Of a stretch of 64,000 nucleotides of DNA, positions 8,454 through 18,112 are shown piece by piece (position 1 is the first letter of the stretch; every line of letters starts with the position of its first letter). The notes below the pieces were generated by a model. It worked only from the letters and a program-made list of their open reading frames with translations, searched no databases and was not told the DNA's origin. Origin of the DNA: JADJOM01 sp046327715 (GTDB lineage: Bacteria; Gemmatimonadota; Gemmatimonadetes; Gemmatimonadales; GWC2-71-9); contig JAXLXY010000012.1 of NCBI GenBank assembly GCA_046327715.1, positions 1 to 64,000 of the forward strand. Reading direction: 5' to 3'. The position numbers and the translations under genes were made by a program.

Positions 8454-8739
8454 TGTTCTTGATTGCGGTGCGGAGCCCCTGGTAGGCCTGCGACAGGAGC
8501 TTGGCGCTCGCGTCGTAACGCAGCTGGGTGCTCGCCAGGTCCACCATCTCCTTCTCGAGGTCCACCTTCGGGGCGCCGGCCTGCTGCCCCGCCAGCGCCT
8601 GGTCGAAGTCGGCGTTCCCGCTCGCCGGCAGGGCGCCGGCCACCCGCGCCGCGATGCCGCGCTGGGTGCGGCTGGAATCATCCAGGCTCCAGCGCAACCC
8701 GCCGATGCGGGTCTGGTTTCCGAAGAACGATGAGAACAT
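8446..8739 (-). CDS. flgB: Flagellar proximal rod protein FlgB (short, divergent N-terminus)
   Basis: 97 aa, against about 130 in typical FlgB. The C-terminal half is convincing (DLEKEMVDLASTQLRYDA, LLSQAYQGLRTAI). The N-terminal half has helix-like sequence but lacks the canonical ANIANxxTPGY rod motif; the equivalent stretch reads GIAARVAGALPASGNADFDQ. GAGGC lies 4 nt before the ATG at 8739 and a sigma-54 promoter ends about 29 nt upstream. It is the first gene of the flgBC-fliE-fliK operon and overlaps flgC by 8 nt. Confidence 0.88.
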   Translation of the reverse strand: MFSSFFGNQTRIGGLRWSLDDSSRTQRGIAARVAGALPASGNADFDQALAGQQAGAPKVDLEKEMVDLASTQLRYDASAKLLSQAYQGLRTAIKNNG

Positions 8740-8778
8740 CGATGCCTCGCATGGGCGGAAGGGTCCGCCCCGGGGTAA

Positions 8779-8794
8779 GGCAATCGCGGTGCCG
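8779..8794 (-). promoter_or_regulatory. Sigma-54 (RpoN) promoter of the flgB operon
   Basis: Read on the minus strand the element is CGGCACCGCGATTGCC. Against the RpoN consensus TGGCACG-N4-TTGCW it keeps GG at -24, GC at -12, the 10-nt interval between them, and CAC plus TTGC. The predicted start is near 8768, giving a leader of about 29 nt before flgB. The nearest genes upstream encode an NtrC-family activator with an intact GAFTGA loop and a hybrid kinase, the expected partners of such a promoter. Confidence 0.75.
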
Positions 8795-8954
8795 TCCTCT
8801 GGCGGGGATCACTGCGAGGCCCGGAGGGCACGGGCAAGTCATTGGCGCGGGATGGGTTGGGTCGGTCGGAAGGGGCGGGGCGCGGCGGTCGGGCGGGGTG
8901 GGTGGCCAGCTCCCGGACGGCAGAGCCGACAGGGGCGACGGCACAATCTTCCGG

Positions 8955-11783
8955 CTAGGCGGTCCCTCCGGAGCCCGTCAGGGCACCACTTGGCACGGGG
9001 TCCAGTGCGGCGCGCACGGCACGCGCCAGCATCTCCCGCGTGGCTGGCTTGGCCAGAATGTCCCGGACCCCCGCCGCCTGGATCTCCTCCGGGGTCACCG
9101 CGCCACCGTACCCCGTGCTCAGGAGGATGGGCAGGTCGGGGCGGAGCGTCTGGACCGCCCGCGCCAGGTCGGTGCCCCGCATGCTCGGCATGGTGAGGTC
9201 GGTGATCAGCAGGTCCACCCCGGCCGGATCGGCGGCGATGGCCGCCAGCGCATCGGTGGGACTGGTGAACCCGCGCACCCGGTAACCCATGCGCTCGAGC
9301 TGCCGCTGCCCGAGCGCCACCAGCGCCGGTTCGTCGTCCACCAGGAGGATTCGCTCGGCCCCCCCGCCGGAGCTCTCCCCCGCTAGCGCCGGAGCCGGCG
9401 CCACCTGGGCCACGGCCGGGAGGATGACGTCGAACTGGGTGCCACGCCCCGGTTCACTGCGCGCGGTGATCGTGCCGCCGTGCGCCCGGATGATGCCGTG
9501 CACCACCGCGAGCCCCAGGCCCGTGCCCTCATCGGGCGGCTTGGTGGTGAAGAAGGGATCGAAGGCCCGCTCCAGCACCTCGGGCGTCATCCCCCGCCCG
9601 GTGTCGCGGACCCAGAGGTGGGCATACCGCCCCGGCGGGAGCTCCGGCGGCGTGACGGTGGCGGGCTCGAGGCCGAGCTCCAGCGTCCCACCCGCCGGCT
9701 GCATGGCATGCAGCGCGTTGGTGGCGAGGTTCATCACCACCTGCACCATCTGCGAGGCGTCGGCGAACACCTGCGGGCAGCCCGCCGTGACCGGGGTCCG
9801 GATGGTGATGGTCGACGGCAGGGTGGCCTTGAGGAGCGTCAGCGACTCCGCGATCACGCGGGTGAGGTCCAGGGACTCGCGGGTCGGCTCGCGCTGGCGC
9901 GAGAAGGTCAGGATCGAGTGCACCAGGTCCCGGGCCCGGAGCCCGGCCTGGTGGATGTGCCGTACGCTCTCCCGCGCGGGGTGGGCGGCCGGAAGGTCCT
10001 CCGCCGCGAGCTCGGCATTGCCGAGGATGGCCCCGAGGATGTTGTTGAAGTCGTGCGCGATCCCGCCCGCCAGCGTGCCGATGGCCTCCATCTTCTGGGC
10101 CTGGCGCAGCTGGCGCTCCAGTTCCTCCCGCTGCTGCTCCTGCGCCCGGCGCTCGCTCAGGTCACGCAGGGCGACGCCGAAGACCACCTCACCCGCCACT
10201 TCCATCCGGGCGATCGACGCCTCGAGCGGGAACTCCGCGCCGTCGGCCCGGACCCCGGTGACCTCCAGCCCGGCGCCCATGGGGCGGGCCGAGGCGCTGG
10301 TGGCCCCGAAGCGCCGGACCAGGTCGGCGTGTGCACCACGCAAGCGGGAGGGCAGGAACCGGTCGATCGGCTGGCCGATCACCTCGGCCGCCCGGCAGCC
10401 GAACATCCGCTCGGCCGCCCGGTTGAACAGCAGCACGCGCTGGCTGGTGTCGAGCGTGATGATGGCGTCGATGGCCGAATCGACCACGCTCTGCAGCCGG
10501 GCCTGGGTCAGGCGGGTCTCCGCGGCGGCCGCGCGCTCCTGGGTGACGTCCTGCACCACCCCGACGATGAGCGGCTCGGAGCCCGGCGGCAGCAGCCGCT
10601 GGCCGCGGCTCCGGATCCACCGCACGCCCCCGTCGGGCAGCACCAGGCGGAACTCCCGCTGCAGGTCGGTGCCGTGGGCGTGGGTCTCGACCAGCGCAGC
10701 CTCGAGCCCGGGCAGGTCCTCCGGGTGGATCCGCCGGGCGCACGCCGCCCAGCTGCCGTCGAACTCCCCGGGGGCGTAGCCCCACAGCTCCGCATGCGGC
10801 GCGTCGAGTACCAGGCGCCGCTCCACGGAGTGCCACTCGAAGGTGCCGAGGTGTCCGGCCTCGATCGCGAGCCGGACGCGCCGCTCGCCGGCGAGTGCCC
10901 GCACCTCGCTGGCCCGACGCTCCACGAGCATCGCGGAGAGGACCAGGTGGAGCATGGCGCCGCTCGCCAGGAAGATGGCCAGCAGCAGCAGTTCGTCGCC
11001 CGTGACCTGGGCGGCGAAGGGGCCGCGGTTCTCCAGGGTCCCCGAGGTCGCGAGGGCCGCCAGCAGCAGCACCTGCGCGGCCGCGCCCACGCCGGGGAAT
11101 CGGAGCGCGGCCCAGACGATGGGCATGAGGGCCAGGAACACCGCGGGGTGCTGTTCCGCGGACGAGAAGATCAGGTTGCCCAGGGCCAGGGTGGTCCCGG
11201 TGAGCAGGAGGTACTCGAGCGCCTCCGCCGCGGGCGGGATCCGCCATCGACGCGGCTGCAGCACCAGGGGGGCCACCGCGAGCGTTCCCACCAGGATCCC
11301 GATCCAGCTGGACGCGGTGCGCGCCGGCCCCCAGCCCGGCAGGAGCTCGCCGAGCAGGAGATGGGCGCCCAGGAGGAGCGTCGCCGTGACCCCCGCCCCC
11401 CCGATCGCCCAGAGGACGAACCTGCCCACGTCACGCCGCCGGCCGAGGTCCACGCGGAAGTCACCGCCCTGCTGCATCCCCCACCCGGCCACCAGCGCCC
11501 CGGCCGTGCCGGCGACGGCGAGCATGACGATGGCCGCCGGCGCCAGCGCCCCCCCGGCCTCCGCCAGGCAGATGCCGAGGAAGACCCCGGGCCACAGCCG
11601 GGCGCCGAACCGGACGAGGGCACCGACGGCGAGCCCCGCGGGTGGCCAGAAGAGCAGGTGCAGCCGGTCCTGGGGAATCGCGGCGTGCAGCAGCTGGCCC
11701 GCGCCCCCGTAGGCGAGGGCCAGCAGGGCCACGCCGCCCCAGCCGCGGGCGGGGTGGCGGTCCACGACGGGTCGGGCGGGCAT
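8955..11783 (-). CDS. MASE1-PAS-PAS hybrid sensor histidine kinase with receiver domain
   Basis: 942 aa from ATG 11783. Order: a MASE1-like membrane sensor of about 8 helices (residues 15-300; motif FWPPAGLAVGALVRFG), two PAS/PAC domains (about 315-435 and 440-560), HisKA with intact IAHDFNN (His577), HATPase_c (N-box NLATNALHAM, G1 WVRDTGRGMTP, G2 GTGLGLAVVHG) and a C-terminal receiver (LLVDDEPALV, phospho-Asp in LLITDLTMPS, Lys in LAKPAT). It lies 16 nt after the NtrC gene and just upstream of the sigma-54 flgB operon. It may phosphorylate that regulator as a FleS/FlrB counterpart, although hybrid architecture with a MASE1 sensor is not typical of those. The signal is unknown. Confidence 0.9.
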   Translation of the reverse strand: MPARPVVDRHPARGWGGVALLALAYGGAGQLLHAAIPQDRLHLLFWPPAGLAVGALVRFGARLWPGVFLGICLAEAGGALAPAAIVMLAVAGTAGALVAGWGMQQGGDFRVDLGRRRDVGRFVLWAIGGAGVTATLLLGAHLLLGELLPGWGPARTASSWIGILVGTLAVAPLVLQPRRWRIPPAAEALEYLLLTGTTLALGNLIFSSAEQHPAVFLALMPIVWAALRFPGVGAAAQVLLLAALATSGTLENRGPFAAQVTGDELLLLAIFLASGAMLHLVLSAMLVERRASEVRALAGERRVRLAIEAGHLGTFEWHSVERRLVLDAPHAELWGYAPGEFDGSWAACARRIHPEDLPGLEAALVETHAHGTDLQREFRLVLPDGGVRWIRSRGQRLLPPGSEPLIVGVVQDVTQERAAAAETRLTQARLQSVVDSAIDAIITLDTSQRVLLFNRAAERMFGCRAAEVIGQPIDRFLPSRLRGAHADLVRRFGATSASARPMGAGLEVTGVRADGAEFPLEASIARMEVAGEVVFGVALRDLSERRAQEQQREELERQLRQAQKMEAIGTLAGGIAHDFNNILGAILGNAELAAEDLPAAHPARESVRHIHQAGLRARDLVHSILTFSRQREPTRESLDLTRVIAESLTLLKATLPSTITIRTPVTAGCPQVFADASQMVQVVMNLATNALHAMQPAGGTLELGLEPATVTPPELPPGRYAHLWVRDTGRGMTPEVLERAFDPFFTTKPPDEGTGLGLAVVHGIIRAHGGTITARSEPGRGTQFDVILPAVAQVAPAPALAGESSGGGAERILLVDDEPALVALGQRQLERMGYRVRGFTSPTDALAAIAADPAGVDLLITDLTMPSMRGTDLARAVQTLRPDLPILLSTGYGGAVTPEEIQAAGVRDILAKPATREMLARAVRAALDPVPSGALTGSGGTA

Positions 11784-11799
11784 GCGGCCGGGTGGGGGC

Positions 11800-13224
<1,425 letters not shown>

Positions 13225-13333
13225 ACCCCCGGCGGGACTCCCTGGAGAGCGGTCTGAGGTGCACATCGACCCGGACGGGAGCCGGTGGAGGGGCTGGGGG
13301 TGTCCCTATCACCAGGATCCGGCGGCCGTGGCC

Positions 13334-13360
13334 TAAAGCTTTCATATAATGTAGCCGATA
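13334..13360 (+). promoter_or_regulatory. Sigma-28 (FliA/SigD) promoter of flgL-fliW-GT
   Basis: TAAAG at 13334-13338 and GCCGATA at 13354-13360 with 16 nt between TAAA and GCCGATA. It matches the flagellar sigma factor consensus TAAA-N15-GCCGATAA within the 14-16 nt spacing seen in the family. It lies about 36 nt before the flgL ATG, in one of the few AT-richer stretches of the window. The -35 box matches consensus best of the five sigma-28 elements seen here. Confidence 0.85.
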
Positions 13361-13396
13361 CGGAAAATATTGCCACCCTCCGCCTCAGGCTCTGGT

Positions 13397-14269
13397 ATGC
13401 GCATTTCGAACAGTCTCACGCAGCAACGTGTGCTCCGGGACCTCCAGGGCAACCTCGCGCGGCTGGCGGCTGCGCAATCACAAGTCTCTACTGGCAAACG
13501 ATTTGAGGCGATGAGCGAGGACCCGCTCGCCGGCATTCAGGTGCTCGGCGCCGATCAGGGCCTGCGCGCCATCGCCCAGTACCGCCGGAATTCGACGGCC
13601 GCCCAGACCCGGATCGACGCCGAGGAGTCCATCCTCGGCCAGGTCACGGACCTCCTGACCCGGGCCAAGGAGCTGGCCATCCAGGAGGGCACCGCCAGCA
13701 GCACCCCGCAGACCCGCGCCATGGTGAAGTCCGAGATCGACCAGATCCTCGGGCAGGTCATCGCCCTCGGGAACACCCAGGTCGGCAACGAGTACATCTT
13801 CGCCGGGCACCAGACCGGCACGGTCCCCTTCGACACCACGGGCACCTACTTCGGGGATGCCGGGCAGCGGATGATCGAGGTCGGCCAGGGCTACACCATG
13901 CCGGCCAACCACAGCGGGCGCGAGCTGCTGGTCGACAGCGGCGTGATCACGGCCCTGCAGCAGCTCAGCACCGAACTCGGCACCGGCTCGCCCGGCACCA
14001 TCGGCCCCGTGGCCGGCAGCATCGACACCGCCTTTGACAACGTGCAGGCGCTGCTGGCCGTCAACGGCTCCCGCGCCCGCCAGATCGAGTCCGCCATGCA
14101 GAACTCCGACGCCCTCGAGGCCACCCACACCCAGCGCAAGAGCGACGCGCAGGACATCGACATGGCGGCGGCCACCAGCCGCTTCGTGAGCGCCCAGAAC
14201 ACGCTGCAGGCCGCGCTGCTGTCCACCTCGCGCCTGATCAGCACCAGCCTGACGGACTACCTGCGGTGA
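13397..14269 (+). CDS. flgL: Flagellar hook-filament junction protein FlgL
   Basis: 290 aa from ATG 13397 (MRISNSLTQQRVLRDLQGNL). The N-terminal flagellin-like D0 helix contains LARLAAAQSQVSTGKRFE and the P-rich turn MSEDPLAG, typical of FlgL. The C-terminal helix ends TSLTDYLR. FlgL (HAP3) joins hook and filament. Transcribed from a clear sigma-28 promoter and coupled to fliW by a GTGA overlap. flgK is not in the window, which is unusual since flgK normally precedes flgL. Confidence 0.95.
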   Translation: MRISNSLTQQRVLRDLQGNLARLAAAQSQVSTGKRFEAMSEDPLAGIQVLGADQGLRAIAQYRRNSTAAQTRIDAEESILGQVTDLLTRAKELAIQEGTASSTPQTRAMVKSEIDQILGQVIALGNTQVGNEYIFAGHQTGTVPFDTTGTYFGDAGQRMIEVGQGYTMPANHSGRELLVDSGVITALQQLSTELGTGSPGTIGPVAGSIDTAFDNVQALLAVNGSRARQIESAMQNSDALEATHTQRKSDAQDIDMAAATSRFVSAQNTLQAALLSTSRLISTSLTDYLR

Positions 14270-14730
14270 CGGCACCCCTGACGCCGGCCACGACCGGCGA
14301 AACGGTCTTCGTCGCCTCCCGCCTCTTCGGCCCGCTCACCGTCCCGCGCGAGGACATCCTGTGCATGCCCGAGGGGATGCTGGGATTCGCCGGGGAGCGC
14401 CGCTTCGTGCTGCTGCCCGCGGCCCCCGATGGGGTGTTCTGGCTGCAGAGCGTCGACGACGGCAGCCTCATCTTCCTGCTAGTCGACCCGTTCCCGTTCT
14501 TCGCCGGCTACGAAGCCGACATCCCGGACCTCCCGGAGACGGTGGCGCCGGGCGACGTGGCGGTGATGGTGATCGTCACCCTGCCGCGCCAGCCGGGCGA
14601 GGACTGCACCTGCAACCTGCAGGCGCCGCTGGTGGTGCAGCTGCCCACCCGCACCGCGCAGCAGGTGATCCTGCAGGATCCCCGCTACCATACCCGGCAC
14701 CCGATCAACCTGCGGGACAAGCTGCGGTGA
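14266..14730 (+). CDS. fliW: Flagellar assembly factor FliW
   Basis: 154 aa, GTG start at 14266 overlapping the flgL stop. FliW signature segments: FGPLTVPREDILCMPEGMLG near residue 20-40, the aromatic FFAGYE strand, and QLPTRTAQQVILQD near the C-terminus. In other bacteria FliW binds flagellin and sequesters CsrA, coupling flagellin secretion to translation. No csrA was found in this window, so the partner must lie elsewhere or the role differs. It is coupled to a glycosyltransferase gene by another GTGA overlap. Confidence 0.93.
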   Translation: MTAPLTPATTGETVFVASRLFGPLTVPREDILCMPEGMLGFAGERRFVLLPAAPDGVFWLQSVDDGSLIFLLVDPFPFFAGYEADIPDLPETVAPGDVAVMVIVTLPRQPGEDCTCNLQAPLVVQLPTRTAQQVILQDPRYHTRHPINLRDKLR

Positions 14731-15968
14731 TCGGCGCCGCGGCGCGTCCCGCCGGGGCGCCCGGACCGGTGGCGCCGCCGGCGCCGCTGCCGCAGGCCCT
14801 CGTGCTCGACTGGCAGGTCGGCACCGCCACCGGCTGGCAGGTGTTCGGGCTCAACCTGGCCCTCGAGCTGCTGCGCGACGGCCGGGTGACCCCGCTGCTC
14901 CTCGAGCCCACCGACCTCGCCCAGTTCGACCCGCTCCAGCGCCACGCCCTCGCCCTCCCGCTGGCCCAGCAGCCCGGCCTCCGCGCGATGCTGGCGGCGG
15001 CCGGCGAGGTCGGCCTCAGCTGCGAGTATCCGGTGCTCCGCGCCCTGGGCAACGGGTTCCAGGGCAACGATGGCAGCCGTCGGCTCCTGAGCGACCGCAA
15101 CGTGGGCGTGATCTTCTTCGAGGACACCGCGCTCGATGCGCCGGCCATGGAACGGGCCTGGAGCTTCGACCGGATCGTCGCGGGGTCGACCTGGAACGGA
15201 CGGCTGCTGGAGGCCCGCGGGCTCGACACGGTCCGCGTCGTGCCGCAGGGCATCGACCCCGCCGTGTTCCACCCTGCCCCGCGCGCCGGCCGCCTGGCGG
15301 GCCGCTTCGTGGTCTTCTCCGGTGGGAAGCTCGAGTACCGCAAGGGCCAGGACCTCGTCGTGGCGGCGTTCCGCGCCTTCCAGCGCCGGCACCCCGAGGC
15401 GCTGCTGCTCACCGCCTGGCACAACGCCTGGCCGCGCACCATGGTGGGACTCGAGACGGCCGGCCACGTCCAGGGCCTCCCGGCGGTGGACGCCTACGGG
15501 CGCCTGGCCCTGGAGCCGTGGCTGCTGGCCAACGGGCTCCCGGCGGGCTCGTTCCTGGACCTCGGCGTGCTGCCCAATCACCGCATGGCCGCGGCGCTCC
15601 GGGAGGCCGACGTGGCCCTCTTCCCGAACCGCTGCGAGGGGGGCACCAACCTGGTGGCCATGGAGGCGATGGCCTGTGGCGTCCCGGTGATCCTGTCTGC
15701 CAACACCGGCCACCTCGACCTGCTCACCGACCCCGAAGCCTCCTGGCGGCTCGACCACCAGGGCCGGCCGCGCGGCGGCTGCCCGCTCTACCGGGGGATG
15801 GACGACTGGGGCGAGAGCGAGGTCGAGGAGATGGTGGAGCGGCTGGAAGCGTCCTACCGCGATCGCGCCGACGCGGCGCACCGGGGCATCGCCGCGGCGC
15901 GGCTGATGCAGGAGCGGTGGAGCTGGCGCCGGCGCGCCGCCGAACTGCTCGAAGCGCTGCCCGCCTGA
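14727..15968 (+). CDS. GT4-family glycosyltransferase, probable flagellin modification
   Basis: 413 aa from GTG 14727, which overlaps the fliW stop as GTGA; the longer frame starting at 14361 lies within fliW. GT-B fold: an acceptor-side N-terminal half, then RVVPQGIDPAVFHP, the donor-binding strand VVFSGGKLEYRKGQD, and the C-terminal nucleotide-sugar motif EGGTNLVAMEAMACGVPVI (residues about 305-325). No membrane segment, so a cytoplasmic enzyme. Its place as third gene of a flgL operon under sigma-28 control, opposite a TPR-glycosyltransferase operon, suggests it glycosylates flagellin or another filament protein. Donor and acceptor are unknown. Confidence 0.85.
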   Translation: MIGAAARPAGAPGPVAPPAPLPQALVLDWQVGTATGWQVFGLNLALELLRDGRVTPLLLEPTDLAQFDPLQRHALALPLAQQPGLRAMLAAAGEVGLSCEYPVLRALGNGFQGNDGSRRLLSDRNVGVIFFEDTALDAPAMERAWSFDRIVAGSTWNGRLLEARGLDTVRVVPQGIDPAVFHPAPRAGRLAGRFVVFSGGKLEYRKGQDLVVAAFRAFQRRHPEALLLTAWHNAWPRTMVGLETAGHVQGLPAVDAYGRLALEPWLLANGLPAGSFLDLGVLPNHRMAAALREADVALFPNRCEGGTNLVAMEAMACGVPVILSANTGHLDLLTDPEASWRLDHQGRPRGGCPLYRGMDDWGESEVEEMVERLEASYRDRADAAHRGIAAARLMQERWSWRRRAAELLEALPA

Positions 15969-15985
15969 CGCCGCCGGGCGCGGCG
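15969..15985. terminator. GC hairpin between convergent genes
   Basis: A perfect 6-bp stem CGCCGC/GCGGCG with a 5-nt loop fills the 18-nt gap between the glycosyltransferase stop and the TPR-protein stop on the other strand. No T-tract on either side, so it may only be a weak bidirectional terminator or an mRNA 3' end structure. Confidence 0.35.
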
Positions 15986-15986
15986 C

Positions 15987-18092
15987 CTAACTCTCGAGGA
16001 TGGTGAGCAGGTCGGCCCGCAACTGGTCCACCGTGGCCCCCCACTCCGACATGCGCGCCCGCGGGAACACCCGCGTCGCGGGATACCACGCGCTGCGGCT
16101 CCCCTCCCCACAGAAGGCCCACTCCGGCACCGGGTCGGTCACCACCCAGGCCGGGACGCCCAGGCCGCCGGCCAGGTGTGCCAGGGTCGGGTCCGCGGTG
16201 ATGACCAGGTCGAGCTGGCCCAGCAGCGGGGCGGCGTCGGCGGCATCGCGGATGAGCGGGGCCAGCGGGTGCATTGACGGGATGTCGGGCCCCGACCCCT
16301 GGGGCAGCGGCCACGGCGCTGCATCGAGCGGATACCAGGTGACGCCCGGCGTCGCGAGCAGCGTGCCGAGGGCCGCCGGCGGGAGGCGGTCGCCCCCGGC
16401 GTCCGCTCCGAGAGCAAGGCCCACCCGCAGCCCATGGCCGGGCGGCAGCAGCGGCACCCGCGCCGACCAGATCCGGGTGGGCAGGTAGGGAACCTGGTGC
16501 GCCAGCGGGTCCAGCCCCTCTCCCAGGGCGGCGGGAAGGCTGCCGAAGGGAAGCTCGAAATCAGCAGCCGGCGCCGGGTCGCCCACCGCGACGGCCTGGG
16601 CGACGCAGGGCAGGCTCTCGAGCAGGCGACGCAGGGCCGGGGCACAGGCGATCACGACCCGGCCACCGCGCGCCGCCAAGAGCGGCAGGTAGCGCGCGAA
16701 CTGCAGCGTCTCGCCCGGTCCGGCCTCGGCGTAGACCAGGATGCTCCGTCCGGTGAGCGGCTCACCGGCCCATCGGGGCGCCTGGCACTCCCGCGCCTCG
16801 AGCCCAGCTTCCGCGGCCCGCCAGCGCCATTCGTAACCTTCCCAGCCCTCGCGATAGTGTCCCAGCGCGAGGTGGGCCAGGCCGCGGCGCCAGCGGGCCG
16901 CGGCCGCCTCCGGGTCGCGGGCGATGGCCTCGTCGTAGGCGGCGATGGCTTCGGGGAACCGGCCCAGCTCGCGCAGCACGTCGCCCAGGTCGATCCACGC
17001 CGCTGCGTGGTCGGGGGCGAGCTCCAGTGCGCGCCGGCAGGCGGTGACCGCCTCGGCCCGGCGATCGAGCTGCCGCAGCACCCCGCCCATGCGCCGGTAG
17101 GCCGCGGCGCAGTCGGGTCGGAAGGTGAGCGAGGCCCGGCAGCTGGCCAGGGCCTCGACCGGGCGGCCCAGCTCATCGAGGAGCGCGCCCAGGTTGAGGT
17201 GTGCCTCCGCGTAGTCGGGCCGGATGGCCAGGGCCTGCCGGTAGGCGGAGAGGGCCTGGTCGAGGTAGCCGAGGGCCTGCCGTACCCGCCCCATTGCGTT
17301 GTGCGCCTCCGGCGCCTCCGGGTCGAGCGCCAGGGCGGCCTGCAGCGCGTCGGCGGCGGGTTCGTACTGGCCGCTCTCGACGAGGGCGGCGCCGAGGTGG
17401 CAGCACGCCGCGGCGTGCCGGGAATCGAGCGCGACCGCGCGACGGAAGGCCTCGATCGCCTCGTCGAGGCGGCCGGTCCGCTGCAGGGCGCTCCCCAGGT
17501 GATCGGAGGCCGGTGCCGATTCGGGACTGATGCGCACCGCCGCCTCAAAGGCCTCCAGGGCCTCCGCGTGGTCGCCGAGGTCCGTCAGCACCATGCCGAG
17601 GTGGAGCCGGGCCTCGCCCGACTCGGGGTCGCGGGCCGCCGCCTCACGATAGGCGCGAAGCGCCTCGTCGGGTCGCCGCAGTTCCCGGAGCGCATGGCCC
17701 AGGTGGCACCAGGCGACGGGGCTCCCCGACCACAGCGCCAGCGACTGCCGGTAGGCGGCGAGCGCCTCGTCGGCGCGCCCGAGGCCGAGGAGGATGTCCC
17801 CACGGTCGGTATGGGCGGCGGCCAGGCGCGGATAGCGCGCGAGGGCGCGGTCGAGGTACTCGAGCGCCTCCACCGGCCGGCCGGCCCGCTGCGCCATGAC
17901 GCCGGCCAGGTGCAGCACCTCGGGCAGCTCGGGCGCGAGCTGGAGCGCCTGCTCCAGCAGGTGCTCGGCGTCCCGCACCCGGCCGGCGAGGTGGTATTCG
18001 TTGGCCCCCTGCAGCAGCGCGGTGATTTCGTCGAGCGTGGGCCGCGCGCCACTGGCCGCGGGCGGGGGCGGCACGGCACCGAGCGTCAGCAT
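15987..18092 (-). CDS. TPR-repeat protein with degenerate GT9-like C-terminal domain
   Basis: 701 aa from ATG 18092, with GGAGGG 8 nt upstream. Residues about 20-440 are roughly twelve TPR units (motifs such as AEAHLNLGALLDELGR, AAWIDLGDVLRELGR). Residues about 445-700 resemble the glycosyltransferase-9/heptosyltransferase-like domain found at the end of TPR-glycosyltransferases, but key positions have drifted: AEAGPGETLQFARYLPL where relatives have GDT, and VITADPTLAHLAGGLG where relatives have DTxxAHLAGALG. Third gene of the putative flagellin-modification operon, 20 nt after the double methyltransferase. Activity is uncertain; it may be a scaffold or have altered specificity. Confidence 0.8.
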   Translation of the reverse strand: MLTLGAVPPPPAASGARPTLDEITALLQGANEYHLAGRVRDAEHLLEQALQLAPELPEVLHLAGVMAQRAGRPVEALEYLDRALARYPRLAAAHTDRGDILLGLGRADEALAAYRQSLALWSGSPVAWCHLGHALRELRRPDEALRAYREAAARDPESGEARLHLGMVLTDLGDHAEALEAFEAAVRISPESAPASDHLGSALQRTGRLDEAIEAFRRAVALDSRHAAACCHLGAALVESGQYEPAADALQAALALDPEAPEAHNAMGRVRQALGYLDQALSAYRQALAIRPDYAEAHLNLGALLDELGRPVEALASCRASLTFRPDCAAAYRRMGGVLRQLDRRAEAVTACRRALELAPDHAAAWIDLGDVLRELGRFPEAIAAYDEAIARDPEAAAARWRRGLAHLALGHYREGWEGYEWRWRAAEAGLEARECQAPRWAGEPLTGRSILVYAEAGPGETLQFARYLPLLAARGGRVVIACAPALRRLLESLPCVAQAVAVGDPAPAADFELPFGSLPAALGEGLDPLAHQVPYLPTRIWSARVPLLPPGHGLRVGLALGADAGGDRLPPAALGTLLATPGVTWYPLDAAPWPLPQGSGPDIPSMHPLAPLIRDAADAAPLLGQLDLVITADPTLAHLAGGLGVPAWVVTDPVPEWAFCGEGSRSAWYPATRVFPRARMSEWGATVDQLRADLLTILES

Positions 18093-18112
18093 GGGCGCAC
18101 CCTCCGGGTGGG

